Positions 24,583 through 37,018 of a stretch of DNA of 64,000 bases are shown in pieces. Every line of letters starts with the position of its first letter. Within the stretch, counting starts at the first letter, position 1. The stretch is from Strix aluco (lineage: Eukaryota; Chordata; Aves; Strigiformes; Strigidae): assembly GCF_031877795.1 (NCBI RefSeq), contig NC_133935.1, positions 50,057,330 through 50,121,329 on the forward strand, in the 5' to 3' direction. A program made the position numbers and the translations under genes. Below the pieces are notes generated by a model. It saw nothing but the letters and a program-made list of their open reading frames with translations. It ran no database searches and had not been told where the DNA came from.

Positions 24583-26680
24583 CTGTAACTAAATACGTGC
24601 TCTGTGTAATACAAAAATTCTACTTCAAAAAGCACAACAGTAAATGCAAAACTTAAAAAACTCCACCATACAATAATTGATACCCTTCTGCTTTTGAATA
24701 TAGACTGGATATTCACTGAAGGGCTTTGATATAGAGTTTCCCATATATTCCCTCCATCTGAATGGTCTGATTTGTTTTTCTTCATTAAATGCCACACAGC
24801 TGAGTTTTGTCATCAAAATTAAGAAATAACCTTGCAACATTTTCAGAGGGGCTGAAGTTCACATTGCTCTTTTTCAGTAAAAATTATGACAATACCGCTG
24901 AAGAGGTACAAATTGTATTTGCAATACCAAGACTTTCAACACCTTCTTTTTCTTACCTTTACAAAAAAGAAATACTTAAAACAGCCATTGAAGAGATTGG
25001 GCTAGTACAAACACTAGCAGTAATGGAGTGTTTTACACTGAGTTGTACTGGAGGCTTTCAAAGCCCATTTAATCTTAGGAAAAATCTATTGCTATTGCTG
25101 GTTTCAATTATTGGCAACAAGAGTTTCTCAACTAATGTTAACAGGATAAATCCATTTTCAGTGCAGTTATAAAAGGATTGACAGAGACATGGGAGATTAT
25201 GCACCATCACACATCTTGAAAGGGTGCTGAAAATGCTTTTGTTCTGTATATGGCAGGATTAGAGAATTTTTTGCCTCTCCACCCCCTGCTGCTCCTCTTA
25301 CATCACAGTAATTAGGATAAATGATCTGTTCGGCCCTCTTCAATGCCTGTGGTGCCTAAACCCAGTGTATAAGATAACACAGGTGCTATGCTTAATCTCC
25401 AGTTCAGCAAAGCACTTAATGTATATTTTGAGACCAGACTTAAAGGTACGTTTAAAAAGAGTTCTTAATGGCACTGGTGAATTGGGGCCTTAACACATAT
25501 TCATGGTCATTGCTCAAGAAAACCATGAGTTAATGTAAATCTGTGGAGAGCAGCACTTCCTCCACGCTGCATGCTAGTAACACAGCTGTACTGCCCAGCA
25601 CAGTCTGCCCCTGGACTCCATACACCCAGGTGTTGCTCCATGGAGGGCTCTGCTCAATCGCACGTGAGTGTTCCTCCCTTCTTCACGTTCCAGGTTTCTT
25701 CAGGAGCATCATTTGATGATATCTATCAAGAACCAGCTTACACGGATATTGTCCAGCGTGGAAGTAATGCAACAGCCCTGGTGCCCCACGGTGTGGCAAG
25801 ATGTACAGAGCACTGTGTAGTCACACACTGAAGCACAAAATCCCAAACACAAATCTAGATCAAATTCTCAAATCAAAAGTACTCTCCAGTAAACATTTTT
25901 TCTTTGGGAATATATTTTAATGTAGTCATCAACAGGATACCTTGTATAGTATAAGCAAATATTTTTATAAAGTCTGACACAAAATGGAATTGCCAGTATT
26001 TATTTGTAAATTAAGATTTCCACAGTATTTTTTCTTAATAGAAAGCATTACAGCCCATTATCTGGGAAATATCCATCTAGTTCAAGTAAGTTTAGATGAA
26101 GAAACCTAGGTATAATGTAGCTTTTGAATCCTTGATTGCTCAGTAGAAAGAAAAGGACCAGTATTTTATATATGCTGGTGTGGTCCCAGGAAAATCACTT
26201 TCACAGATGATAGTTATCAGCACAGAAAGATATTAAATGAAGTAAAGAGTCATCTTAGGTAAATGTGTTATGAATTTGAATGTAACATTGGCTGATGACA
26301 ATATAGAAAAAAATAAGACTATAAATGAAAGCTTAACTTTAAATGTAATGGCTCTGAACTTTTTCTATAGTGTTCCAAGTGCAAATTGTTTTTTTACCAT
26401 AAATAAATATTGGTGGATAAAGCCTGTAAGATTTGCTGGCAAAGATGCACAGCCACAGCTATAAATATGTGGGAAAATCTAATAGTTCAGATTTACTCCA
26501 AAGGTCATCTGGAGTATAAATGTATTCTCAGAAAAATTATGCAGAAATTTTATCATTCTCTTCTTCACATGGGCTGAGATTGCAGGAAATAAGTAAGTCC
26601 TCACAAACTATAATGACAGGAAGAGAAAAATGCCTGTGCTGTGACTGAATCCAGTTTCTTCTAACACATTATTATGTGTT

Positions 26681-26845
26681 CTGTGACATAAATTCCAACC
26701 ATTAACCACTTCCATAGGCATGAAGCCAGAAGAACAGCACTGTTAAGACCGGTTTCAGCTAACCCCTGGAATATTTTACTTTTGAAAAGGTTGCATTTTC
26801 TAGACAAAGGAGGTTTACATGCAGTTTGGCAAGAAGTTAATGTGA
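26681..26845 (-). pseudogene. IRAK3: IRAK3 exon 5 remnant, tentative
   Basis: Minus-strand pieces resemble the N-lobe segment between the ATP-site lysine and the hinge. One frame gives ACKPPLSRKCNLFKSKIFQGLAE in scattered agreement with QCKKHW, LSELEVLLLF and NILELAA. Another frame gives LFFWLHAYGSG, stop, WLEF, against FCLIYPYMRNG and TLFD. Several small gaps, a stop and no clear GT donor indicate heavy decay. It lies where exon 5 should be. The boundaries are approximate. Confidence 0.45.
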
Positions 26846-28690
26846 AAAGGAAAAGCTAAAACATAAAATCAGCTCACAACTGCAAAGCTTAAATTTCTGA
26901 ATGAAAAAGTTTCCACTGTTTCTTCGTATGTTTTGCCTATATATTAGCCAGGAAACATATATAATCAGCATGTGAGTTACAGTGCACAGATGTTCTTAAG
27001 ACTTGTTAATGTGGGATGCAACTCCTCTATCATAAAGGGAAAATGCAAAGTCATTTACCTTGCTTACATCCAATACTCGAGCCACAAGGGAACATGCAAG
27101 AAGTGGTGTGTTTGCCAGAACAAAAGGTAAGAATAAACATATGCCAGGGAAGATACCGAAGACTTTTCCTTTTCCTTTGCTTGCAGACAGGCACAAGGTC
27201 CCAGGAGCACTCTTGCATTGGGAGCATTTCCAGGACGGCTGTAAGAGATCCAGTTTTGTCCATAATGAATGAGAATAAGCTACACTTCATGGGAGCACAT
27301 ATATGCTAATTAGTACAATTTGTTCTGCAATTATATTTTAATTGAACAATCATTAACAGAAATCAGACTGATAGCAAGTCCCCCCAAAAACAAGCATGCA
27401 AAAAGCCTGTGCCTCTTCAGCTTCAATGGCAGTGAGCTTGGATTCTCAGCCACTGCTGTAAAATTGCAAGACAACACCACATAACAAAACCCAAGAAAAT
27501 TATTATGGTATTTCTATATGTACATCAATTAAATAAAACCATGTGCAGATACTGTCTGTCACCTCGGATGTTTCAATATCACTAGACAATGGGTTATCTG
27601 TAACATTCTTGACAGCAAAAGGCAAGTTAATTTCCCCTCTTCTTTTGTTCTATTCAAAATATTTATCCTGGGGAGTGGAATTTCAAATCATTTCGTTAAA
27701 ATTTTCCTCCTATTAAAACCACTCAGCAGCCTCAAAAAACCCCAACAAAATCAATATAGATCAAATAAACACTTATAAAAGATTCAGATTACATGCAGCA
27801 CCACCTGCCCAGCCTCATAGCTCAAACGGTTGGCTGCTGCCCTCACCCAAAGACTGCACGTACGTGCACTGGAATATGAGGGCACATCTCTACTGATTCC
27901 CGCTTAGTCTTCTCAGTCCCCATCAGTACAGAGTAGGTTCAAAGTCCCCTTACTGATTTGTATTGATCACTACTCACCCCAAATTTCAGAAAAACTGTAT
28001 TATTTAATGCTGTACTGCTCATGACATTTCTCGTCAGCCAGACCTGCAGGAAAACAATTATTATTTAAAGCACACTGAAATCAAACATCAACATGACCAG
28101 GAAGTTTGAAACACTAGAGCTGAAACATGCACTGTTTCCAAGATGTTCAAGCTGTTCCTGAACATACTTTGAATTATAAGAAAGGTCAGTCTCTGGGCTT
28201 CTGTACTCTTAAGAACTGGCAAATAAAGAAAACTAGAAAAAATATACAATTCCTGAATGAAATTGTGCAAAAAGTGAATCAAGAAGGAGTACACATTATT
28301 AAGACATGCGACTGTCAATATTAAACAAAAATTCAGCCTTATTTTAAAGTAATTTCTGTTGTTTATATTTGTATTTTCTCATACACTTTGGACTACTTTG
28401 CCATAATGCGCTGTTAGATCCAGTCCAACATTTCCATGTGAAACCTTTAAAATTGCACAGGTAATAGTCTTAAAGCTAGTGTAGATCAAAACCATTGCCA
28501 GAAATTATAGAATATCTCACCAATATCTTCAGCACCAATCCATTCTTTGGAAGCCCTCGCTTATCCATGCGCAACATACATTGCCTAAGAAAGTTAAGCC
28601 TGTTTCAGCTAAGATAAGGAAATACTGGGCAAGATCTTAGTAAGGGCAGCAATCTTGTTTTCACACATCAACATTATTTCTACCCTACAC

Positions 28691-28839
28691 CTGCTTCAAA
28701 AAATTAATAGCATATTTTTGATTCTGAGTATCTGCTTTGTGGATTTCGGAAAACTTTTCCGCTCCAACCAGCAAGTTTTCACTGAAGTTTTCTGTTGTAT
28801 CTCTGATGGTTTTAAGTTGATATGGAGGTGCAAGGCTTT
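28691..28839 (-). pseudogene. IRAK3: IRAK3 exon 4 remnant (kinase N-lobe)
   Basis: This exon encodes the start of the kinase-like domain. The minus-strand frame is open and contains LKTIRDTTENFSENLLVG, then EKFSEIHKADTQNQKYAINF, then LKQ. It matches human NIIEGTRNFHKDFLIG, the glycine-loop region and TYAVKLFKQ. The splice sites are intact: CTACAG acceptor before 28,839 and CAG|gtgtag donor after 28,691. The VAIK-type lysine is Asn here (YAIN). The exon on its own shows no stop or shift, so the call of pseudogene rests on its neighbours. Confidence 0.9.
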
Positions 28840-30384
28840 CTGTAGAAAACTGAGCGTTATTTATCAACCATTTATAGAATTACAACAGCTTCATGGTTCT
28901 TTTCCCCTTTTTGTCACCACTATTACACTCTTTTCACTGCTGTGTCCACAGAATTAAAACTGATAATTGAAAAGAGCATGGTACAAGGACACTGAAGCTG
29001 GTCTCTGGGATTGTAAGGCAGAAAAAAAAGTGAGACTCTCTTGTGGGGGATTTTCCTTCTCTCCAGATACTGCAGTTCAGAGCAGTGATGCCGTGACCAA
29101 GAACCTGCACTGCTGGCAGACACTGGGGGCTCACCACCTACACCTGTGCTGAAGGCAGGAACACAGCTGGAGACATATGGGAAACTTTAAGCCCCTTTTG
29201 TATTCTTTGCATTTTGGAGCTGTTCGATCTCTCCACTTCTTCAATCTCTCCAAAGACCAAAACAAGGTTCACAACAAAACTAAAGAATAATAATGAAGTG
29301 GTAATGCATTTTTAGAAAGAACCAAATGCTAAGTAATAAAGCAATATAAACAAAATAGCATTATTGCTGTTCATTTTTTTATGTTGCCAGAGATACAGCG
29401 GATGATTTTCTGTCCCTTGGGTGTGGGTCCATGATACTTCACAAAGACTTATACTAACCTACTTTTTCATCTGTGTCACAAAAGTGATGTTGCTGAGTTG
29501 GTAATGGACTTATCATGAAAATAAAATGTTTTCTTTTTTGTTATTTGAAATTACATTTTACATTTGAAAACAATACATATTTTGATACATAAACCCACTT
29601 TGTCTATTGTCAGAAACCTGATTGGGGTTTTGTTAATGAAGAGCTTTTCACATAAAAGACACTTCTGTCACAGAAAAACACAATCCCATTGTTATTTTTA
29701 CTAATTAAAGTAAAAGCTTTATCCTTTGTTACTTCAAGATAGTGGTATCAGTGGGATGAGACAGTGGTATACATCTAGTGCTTAGGCTGATGTAACCTAA
29801 GAGATGAAGCTGTACTTTCACAGCCAAAATAAAACTGTGCTAAAGTTAGTCTGTATTTAGAAATACCACCAATGATACCATAAATGGTATCTACATATTG
29901 CTAAATTGTTGATGAATTAAAACATCTACAGAATTACAAAAATGCAGCAGTTTTATATTTGCTTTCTATTCTGTGTAGAAGTAACAAACTTCACAGATGC
30001 AGAATGACAGTAAGCCTCTGAAGGAAAAATCTACATTTGTATTCTGAGAACTCGAAGGCACTTAACATGAGTTTTGTTATTTATTGTCATCATGGGAAGC
30101 ATAAATTTCAGGAAAGCATGTGAGCTTCTCAAACTATATTCCCAGCATCAACCTATTTACAGAAAGAATTTCAGCAAGAAATACAATTATATGTGGGGCT
30201 GATGAAAAACATCTTTTCCCACATCGGTGCTGCTAGAAACTGCCAATCAAAGCACATTTAAGTATTTTCTACCTTAATTATGAGATTCAGGGATGCATGC
30301 TACTCTAATTGTTTCCTAAAAGAGAAAGAAAACACTGAGTTCTATATATTTTTATCAGTGCATCATTAGAATTTCATAGCTTAC

Positions 30385-30519
30385 CTTAGTGTATTAATTT
30401 CTCTACAAAATTCAGCACAGCACAGCCAATTAAAAACAAGAGTTTAAAAAAATGTGTATGTTGCAAATTGACCTCTGGAAAGCTCTTGTCTACAAGCAGC
30501 CAGATCATCATAAGCACTG
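30385..30519 (-). pseudogene. IRAK3: IRAK3 exon 3 remnant with terminal stop
   Basis: This is the linker between the death domain and the kinase-like domain. On the minus strand the frame reads AVL, then DKSFPEVN, then FFK, then AVLNFVEKLIH, followed by TAA. These align with AVL, EKSYQEGG, LFK, NVLI and EKGIL of human IRAK3. The donor is a good AAG|gtaagc at 30,384-30,383. The exon ends on one base, and exon 4 begins on two, exactly as required. The TAA at 30,386-30,388 replaces a conserved Leu just before the exon junction. The acceptor is probably TTGTAG|CAGTG. Confidence 0.75.
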
Positions 30520-31101
30520 CTACAACTGGTCCCCCAAACAGAACACAAACGTGCCCAGAGCTCTGCTTCTACACATTTCTCTGAAAAAAGCTACAGAATA
30601 TTTGGGGTGGTTTATGCAGGTACTGTATTTCTAGAGTGCCTAGTAGACACAACAATGTTCCCTACTATTGCCCTAAAATGCCATTAACACAAACTTAAAT
30701 TAGACGAATGATGCCCTCTGCTTCCTGGAATATAGGATACAAAGAATGTTTAGGTAGCATTTTCCAGCACTGCAAAATTTAGTCCATTTTTCGTATTAGA
30801 AAGACAAAAATGTCACGAGGTCAGAAACTTTTGTTCTTAGCTCTTCAACAACATCATATACATGTGAAAATGTTCCAGATGTGCATTTTAGATGGAGGAG
30901 GAGCTTTGCTTGGGACTTTTTCCCCCAAAATAATATCTGACAGGACTGACAGCCTCCAAAGTTCTTCCCGTGTGTAACCACAGCACTGCAACCTCTCAGC
31001 GATGTGAAAATTTCATAGGATCATGAGGAGAAAAGCAACACAATTTTGGAGAAAGTTTAAGGGAGAAATCACTGTCCAGATAATGCCTAAATTCTGTCAT
31101 G

Positions 31102-31177
31102 CACTCCACACAGGACATATATGTGGGCATGGCAATTTTCACTCCACACAGGACATATGTGTGGGCATGGCAATTTT
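31102..31177. repeat. 38-bp tandem duplication
   Basis: Two 38-bp units, 31,102-31,139 and 31,140-31,177, run head to tail and differ at one base (CATATATGTG versus CATATGTGTG). The unit begins CACTCCACACAGG and ends GGCAATTTT. It lies in the presumed intron between IRAK3 exon remnants 2 and 3. Confidence 0.95.
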
Positions 31178-32659
31178 CAAAGTATTTTGAGATTGTCTGT
31201 GCATTTTCATCTCTGGGCAAAAATCATAAGAAGTCCAACATGAAATATCAGCCACAACATGTATTTCTGAGACTGGCAAAGAAATATTCAAACTGCTGGG
31301 ACCACAAGCATGACTGGGAACCAGCTGGTTTTGCCATGTACCTTGAGCCACACACTTTTACACTGGTACTTGGCATGCACCAGAACTCCAACCTGCTGCG
31401 CAGGAAAAGTTATTTTATCTGATGCTGTCCCAAGCCTAAACACTACTGAAAGACTAATTTTTGCTCCAAACATTTGAATGTGATATCCACAAAGGAAATA
31501 GTTGGGCCAAATGTTAACTAAAACTGTGACTTCATAATTAGTTTAAGCTGCTAGAATGCAGGCCGCCACCCAAAAAGGCAACACCCTCTCCCTGCCATCA
31601 ACTCTGTGTGCCCATCACCTTCTGCTGTGAGCACCTACAGCAGCCCCCATGCAGATCAGCTCATACTGATTATGATCTAACATTAAGTTAGATCACTTCT
31701 GCTTCAGATGTCAGATCACTCTCTCCTTGTTAGAGTTATTCTTGAAAAAGGAGAAATGAATGTTTGAATATAAAAGGCTAGGTTCCCCAAAACTTAAGGT
31801 AATGGGAAGACTCATAAATAACTACAGTTATGTTAATACTTTCACTGCCACACCTGTCTTTCCCTTCAGAGGCCCTACAGAGATGACTAAGCAGAATCCT
31901 GCCCCAGCTGTGATTTTCAGTTAAAGTGGTAGCACCTAAAACACGGCAGTTAACTTCAGACATAGTGCTTTAAAGGAACTGCACAACGGTTGTGAACAAT
32001 TATGTATTTTGGCCAGGAATCATGAAAGCACTATTAAAAGGGTTCACTTGCAATTACACTTATTTTGTTAGCAGGTATTAATGAATGTGGTTAATATTTT
32101 AGCAGAGATATTAGATTAGATGTCTAACACCAAGTATTAGATTTAATGAATCAATCACTTTAATGGCTGATTCATTAAGGTATAGAGACAGCTATCTTCT
32201 AAAATAATTTTAAAATCTATATTTCTCAGGCAAGGATCTCATAAGAACCAAAAGCAGTATTGCAGTATTGGATAATTGGATTAGGATGTAATACAATGCA
32301 GATGTGCTTCAAATGATGCATGCTTACAGAGTGGTCAGTAAAATCTCACACAGATGACAGACAGTAGGCCAAGTTTAGGGATTTACAGTAGAAATTTACC
32401 TGGATCACTCAAATTCTTAGCGTAACTACCACTACTGCATAATTCTGGCTGATTTGTGCATGCTCAGTATCAACCATTTCTGAAACAGGCTTAAAATCAA
32501 GCACTGCTGTAAAAAATATCTTCCCTTAAATGAGTGTACTTGGATTTATCAATTTGATATGGTTGTGCTTTCCTGAACAGCAAAAGACATATAGTGTATG
32601 TCTCAACATGGACTTTCCCCTTCTCCTTGTTTACATAACTCAGATGCCTCGCTTTTAGG

Positions 32660-32812
32660 AGGAAGAAGGTCAAGCACAGCTGGTATCTTAGCAGAGGACC
32701 TTTCTGCAAGACCAAGACAGGACCTACATGCTACAGCCCACTCAACCAGCACATACCCTAGTTGGCTGCTATTAACCACAGAGTGGATATTTTGATCCCA
32801 AGAGGTAGCAGG
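32660..32812 (-). pseudogene. IRAK3: IRAK3 exon 2 remnant (death domain), tentative
   Basis: Minus-strand reading gives PATSWDQNIHSVV and VLVEWA in one frame, which I align with the SW-D-H-V and LLWSWA positions of the human death domain. After an apparent deletion of about 8 nt near 32,725-32,735 the match continues in another frame as VGPVLVLQKG, against IGDLLQVLQEMG. A plausible AG acceptor sits at 32,814-32,813. The 3' splice boundary is not clear. Order and strand fit, but similarity is modest. Confidence 0.45.
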
Positions 32813-34699
32813 CTGACAGCCATGACAGAGATTACAGATCTGTGGAGTGTAAATCCACTCTCTAGCTTGCTCACCTCTTAGTAGAGACATCCTTCTGGAG
32901 AAAGCAGCACCATGGATTTTTTACTGAACTGGACAACACATGCTTTGTAGAGGTAATGCCACTAATAGCAGTCCTTGTAGGCAAAACGTGCAGAGTTGGA
33001 CATGGAGTGAAATACATAATTCATTTTTTTTTAACTGAACAGGGGCTGCTGAGCTGCTTTGTTGCTGCAGAAGAGATGCTTCTGCTTTTTAAGTCACAGC
33101 ATTAACACTTGTCATTAATACATCTCAATCCTAAAACCACTGGAAAAATCTCACCCTTCCACTTCCAAAAAAACCTGAGCAGTTTTTCACAGGAGGCAGG
33201 GTTTGTCCAAACAACATCTTCAACAGGACAAATAGGGATGGTGCAGACAAGAGTGCTGAGATAATGCTGGCTTCAACAAAGATGACTGTCCAGCCCATAA
33301 TCTCTACAAAGGTACCACACGCAATGAATAGTATTTCTCAGGCACATCATTCAAAAGCAAGTTTTAAAAGGAATATCTAGCTAAAAATTCAATAGTGATT
33401 GTCCAAACCTCTGGCTGACTAATAAACCACTGTTCTTCCTGCTAGTATCCGAGAACGTCAAGATTACACAACTAATCTTCTTAAAAATGGTATTTAAACA
33501 TTAATTAACACTAGGAAACACTCAGGTGAGAGACCTGTCTACAACTCTTTACTCCTTTGCTGGACCAAGTGTGGTATTTAGCAATGTGTACTACTCTTTT
33601 CTGACTGCTGTTCCAGAAAGGTGACTTGAATCGACGTGGAAGTACTTTGCTATGTCTGGAGCCACAAGCTCTGTTTCTGCCTCATGCAAAATGAGCAGTA
33701 ACTATATATCTGGCACATGTATCCTGAGACTTAATGCTGGTCTGCTTCACACAACTAAATAATTAACCTTGTGAATAAGCAAAGGATTTGCCAGTGACCC
33801 ACTTCCTGAAGAGTCTGCATGAGGCTGCCAACAGTCTTGTTCCATCAGCACCAGAACAAACTTCTCACACCACTTTTATCTTTCCCTCTGTATTTTTCAA
33901 TGCTGTGAAGCTCCAGCAAGTGTCTTGAAAGGCACTCAGCTGTGGAAAAAAGGGTGGAAAAACTAAGGGCTGCTCAATGGGTAACAGCACTTCACAGCCC
34001 AAAGCCCCCTTGTGCCCTTTGCATTCTTGCCTGAAGATGCATTGCAGGAGCTGCAAGTAGCCTCTGCACATCAGGGTCAACCTGCGTATGATGGCAGAGT
34101 GAGGAGACAAGGTAACTCCAAGGATGCCTTGTGCCTAATGCAGCCACTCCAGACAAACTCATGGTGCAGGCAATGCTCGAGGGTGAGCTGTGCCCTTCCC
34201 TCCTCCCGGCTCTCCTAGCACCAATACGCAGCCAGAATAGCGGGGGCCGTACTCTGTGTGGGTACTTCTGCACTGATAAAGCTGTCCTAGCAGAGAAGGG
34301 ACTGCATCTCCATCAAAGGAGGTTTGCTGACTTGGTTTTATGGGTGCACCTACAGCAACAGGCCCGCTCTTTCACAGAAATAACCATCCCCGTCATGTTT
34401 TTTGCCATCTCCTCCTTCTCCTTTTCTGCCCTTGCCATGTCACTATCCCAGCCGTGATACTCCCACTCCAACCATATGTGGAAGATGGCACAGTGAGCTG
34501 AAGCAGACTTCCATAGGCCAGACTGACTCACGATCCTCTTCTGTTCCCAGACAACACTATCCATCCAGTGCACCCCAACTGTGGCAAGGGCTGACTGCTG
34601 GATGGCAGTCAACATTAGTAATTAACAGTAGTTCTTTTTTGTTATTTGTATCTAGAGTCAGTCTCTTCCAAGCTCGTTTTCCAAGCAGTGTTTAACTAT

Positions 34700-35000
34700 A
34701 TTGGTGTAATTTTCTATAAATTCAGGATGCCGTTACTTAACCACTGGCATCCAGTACCTTGCAGGATGCTCCAGGTTATCCAAGGCATCTGCATGACTTT
34801 GCAGATACAAAATTTGCAGAAGCCTGGTGCCTTTCTGGAGAAGCAAACAGAATTGAGGTTGATAACCTGAGCGCCATAAAATGGCACTGGACGCTTATGT
34901 TTAGGCATCTGAATGCCACCCCTATTGCCATTAGCAGTAATGGTTGCTTAGGCACTTAGCACATATGTGGATACATGTTTATAGGCACGTAAACGCAGTT
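34700..35000. repeat. Possible ancient interspersed repeat
   Basis: TTTAGGCAT, CTTAGGCAC and TATAGGCAC words recur at short spacing between 34,900 and 34,990, next to a stretch with TGCATCC/GGATGCC words. This resembles old amniote repeats with TTAGGCACCTAA-type motifs. I cannot name the family, and the boundaries are guesses. Confidence 0.25.
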
Positions 35001-37018
35001 GTCTTCATCCGGAGCTCAATCCTGCTCTTCAATCTCTGCAGAGTAGACCCAACCAACAGCTGCAAAGCCACTGCTATTTTAAATGCAAGATTTTTTTTTC
35101 CTTTAACAGCATACAATTTCTGTTGTTACACGTGAGAGTTCTTATCAGGGTCCGACTGCACTAGACACTCAAACAGAAACAAGCAAATCTGACCTCAACG
35201 TTTCAAAATGCCAGGAAAAAAAAAGGTTCAGCATTAAAAGGGTTCATGACAAAATAAACTCAAAAGTTTAAGTAAACTAATTTACATGAGCACACCCAGG
35301 TTTTAGATGACAGAATGACTAGCCATTCCAGGTGATGTAGGCTGTCCAGTGAAGACAATTAAAGCACATTGGAATTTGTACAGAAAGAGTAGTTAAGTGT
35401 TTTATAAACAGACTCCATATGGCACTCTCAAAATTCAAGCAGCTCTTATGACTAAATTGAAACTGAACAAAATAATAGCAGACTCAAACCAGGGTATGTT
35501 TTGATGTTTCACTCAGAGAAACAAATTCAAGAAGCTTCCCCTTCTATTTCACGAAGGAGTGCAGTTATTAAATTGCTTTAGTTTGTAATACTACCTCCAT
35601 GCAAAAAAAAAAAAAAAAGAAAAAAGAAGAAACCCCCTCCTTCCATAAAAAATTACCTATAACTGGGCTGTCAGTGTAGCACTCTATTATTTCCCCAGGA
35701 TTCAGTCGTACACATGGAATAAAATGGTACTGCTCTTTTTTAAACTCCAGCAGTTACTAAAATAACAAAGGTGAGATTATAAGCAAAGACAGCTTTCAAC
35801 TTGATCCTGACCTTAAAAATAGAAAATACCTCAGCTTGTCAAAATAAGATTGTACCCTTGAAAGATATGAGACTTGCATAAATTGACAAACACCTTGGGA
35901 GAAGACTTTTAATGCTAGGATTATTTTATTATCTACCAGCACTACTCTATTAAACTGCAAAGATACGCTGATCCTGAAGTCCTGTTTTTTCGAAAGAAAA
36001 CATACCCATCCTGACCCCATTCAAAATGTCTCACAAAATCACATCAGTCAGACCAACATGTCTGTTCAAGAGCTGTTCACAATCCTTAAAATAAAGGTCC
36101 AGGCAGTTAATTTCCACATCATGCACCCTGGCAGGTAAGGTCATACCCCCCACATTGATGGACTAGTGCCACCAGATAGCTCCGTTCCTAGTTGCAACCC
36201 ATTTCTCATTGCATCTGAGACCTCCAGCAAGTCCAAGACCCAAAACTAACTTTGCATGTCTTATCAATGATGCACAAAAAAAGAAATAAAGGAGCTAATC
36301 TAGTTACAATATAGTGAGGTATAATGAAAAAATACATAATGCAGATGGGATTTCTTAGGAAAAAAAAATAAATGTTATCATTAGGCAAAGATGTGGGCTT
36401 TAGGAAACTTAAGGAACATTGAGAGTTTTTCATCCTGGAATAATGAAAGGTTGGCTTGGTGACCTGCTTGCTAAAGGGTAGAACCTTTCTCAAGAAACTG
36501 TAAGTACTAAAGAAGATAAACTCTCTTCCCTTGATCAGTGGATTTGGAAATTCACCATCAGGGATTTTAGAGCAGCAGATGGCACATCTGTCCACGAGTT
36601 TGTTACTTCCCTGCCCTATAAGAACATCATGACAGTTTGGAAGAACTTTGCAATTATGAGATTGTCTCCACTTCTCATGGAAAACTTATTGTGAGTGTGA
36701 GGATAATTTCACAGTAACTCACGTTTCTTCAAATTAAGATTCCTCAGGGTCACACAATAAAATGATCCCTCTAACTTAACTAGCCAGATTTTGAAATTAA
36801 GAGAACAAAGTTCACCTGGGGATAAATTAATGGTTAATGGCCATGCGGATGCACCTATATAATCAAACTTCTCTCCTGTTTTCCCACATTGCTTCACATC
36901 TGAACTGTGCGCGCTGTGCCGTTCCGAACACAAATTGCCTGGATGTTACCTCCTTGTTGAAAGGCTGGCAGGCAGCCACGGGGCCCCATGTGTGACTACA
37001 TACTCCTGGAACCACACA

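Noticed and set aside
25690-25831. Plus-strand frame after a TTCCAG acceptor reading SSGASFDDIYQEPAYTDIV
   Set aside because: It looks exon-like but has no donor, no neighbouring exon and no family I recognise, and it sits inside the IRAK3 pseudogene on the opposite strand.
34714-34908. Minus-strand KGTRLLQILYLQ segment as IRAK3 exon 2
   Set aside because: Only a few residues agree and the following sequence shows no death-domain pattern. The 32.7-kb candidate is better.
36206-36595. 129-codon minus-strand frame between the IRAK3 remnants and TMBIM4
   Set aside because: It is Phe/Lys-rich AT-driven sequence without homology. It does not match any IRAK3 exon.
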